From: Candidatus Cryptobacteroides faecihippi
GTDB lineage: Bacteria > Bacteroidota > Bacteroidia > Bacteroidales > UBA932
Assembly (NCBI GenBank): GCA_018066065.1
Contig: JAGHSC010000171.1
Span: forward strand, 1-6,948
Length of the DNA stretch: 6,948 nt
Direction: 5' to 3'
The notes beneath the pieces were generated by a model, which did no database searches, was not told the DNA's origin, and saw only the letters and a list, made by a program, of their open reading frames with translations. How positions within the stretch are numbered: position 1 is the stretch's first letter; each line of letters starts with the position of its first letter. Both the position numbers and the translations under genes were made by a program. Positions 6,864 to 6,948 of this stretch are shown here, piece by piece.

Positions 6864-6948
6864 GACTGAAGGAAGTACAAGCAAGTACCGAGAAATTTGA
6901 TAAACGAGAGCGTTGATTTCTTAGAGAAGTTAAAACTGTCGGGATCTG

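Larger units (their letters stand above)
6820..6948 (+). ncRNA. Putative 5' leader of a 16S-23S-5S rRNA operon (continues past the edge)
   Basis: About 129 nt of transcribed, non-coding sequence follows the strong promoter. It opens with a hairpin (6821-6841), continues with GATCATTGAAAAGACTG (6852-6868), which resembles the GATCTTTGAAA-type motif I recall from Bacteroidales rRNA leaders, and runs to the edge as GAGCGTTGATTTCTTAGAG (6907-6925) and AACTGTCGGGATCTG (6934-6948). No ORF of note and no mature 16S sequence (AGAGTTTGATC) is present, so the 16S gene would start shortly past 6948. Assignment rests on pattern memory, promoter strength and lack of coding potential. A tRNA operon or another stable RNA is the main alternative. 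Confidence 0.68.

Noticed and set aside
6918..6928. Small inverted repeat TTCT-TAG-AGAA in the leader
   Set aside because: Only 4 bp of A/T-rich stem with a 3-nt loop. It is too weak to support as a separate element, though it could be part of a larger rRNA processing stem formed outside the window.
1..6948. Mobile element, CRISPR array, defence or phage system
   Set aside because: No transposase, integrase, direct-repeat array, terminal inverted repeats or target duplications were seen. All genes read as intact chromosomal genes with similar base composition.

Overview
The window looks like a chromosomal segment of a fairly GC-rich member of the Bacteroidales (Bacteroidota). Three things point there. 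Promoter-like sites match the Bacteroidota pattern (TTTG, about 20 bp, TAnnTTTG) rather than the sigma70 -35/-10 pattern. Start codons are preceded by A-rich sequence and not by Shine-Dalgarno motifs. The proteins are of Bacteroidales type: a secreted 1085-residue tricorn-like S41 protease, a stand-alone polyprenyl-phosphate-mannose-synthase-like enzyme and a class I dihydroorotase. The genus cannot be set from the sequence alone.

Layout. Positions 1-5249 hold a tightly packed minus-strand operon, transcribed from right to left: tricorn-like protease (5249-1992), 5-nt gap, DPM1-like glycosyltransferase (1986-1264), 3-nt gap, then pyrC dihydroorotase (1260 to the window edge, C-terminus cut off). 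Positions 5250-5353 form a divergent intergenic region with a good minus-strand promoter candidate and a weaker plus-strand one whose upstream parts face each other. Positions 5354-6778 encode a two-domain family 2 glycosyltransferase on the plus strand. Positions 6779-6948 hold no protein gene. They contain a very good Bacteroidota promoter preceded by phased A-tracts, then a structured leader that I read as the start of a ribosomal RNA operon; the 16S gene itself would begin just past the right edge.

How the parts fit. The minus-strand operon mixes periplasmic proteolysis, lipid-linked sugar supply for the envelope, and a core pyrimidine-synthesis step. This looks like a housekeeping operon held together by expression rather than by one pathway. 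The plus-strand glycosyltransferase probably acts on envelope polysaccharide or glycan, with substrate unknown. I see no mobile element, CRISPR array, phage gene, tRNA or defence system, and no clear candidate for a wholly new system. The most interesting parts are the promoter/leader at the right end, which reaches back into the glycosyltransferase gene, and the degenerate N-terminal domain of that enzyme.
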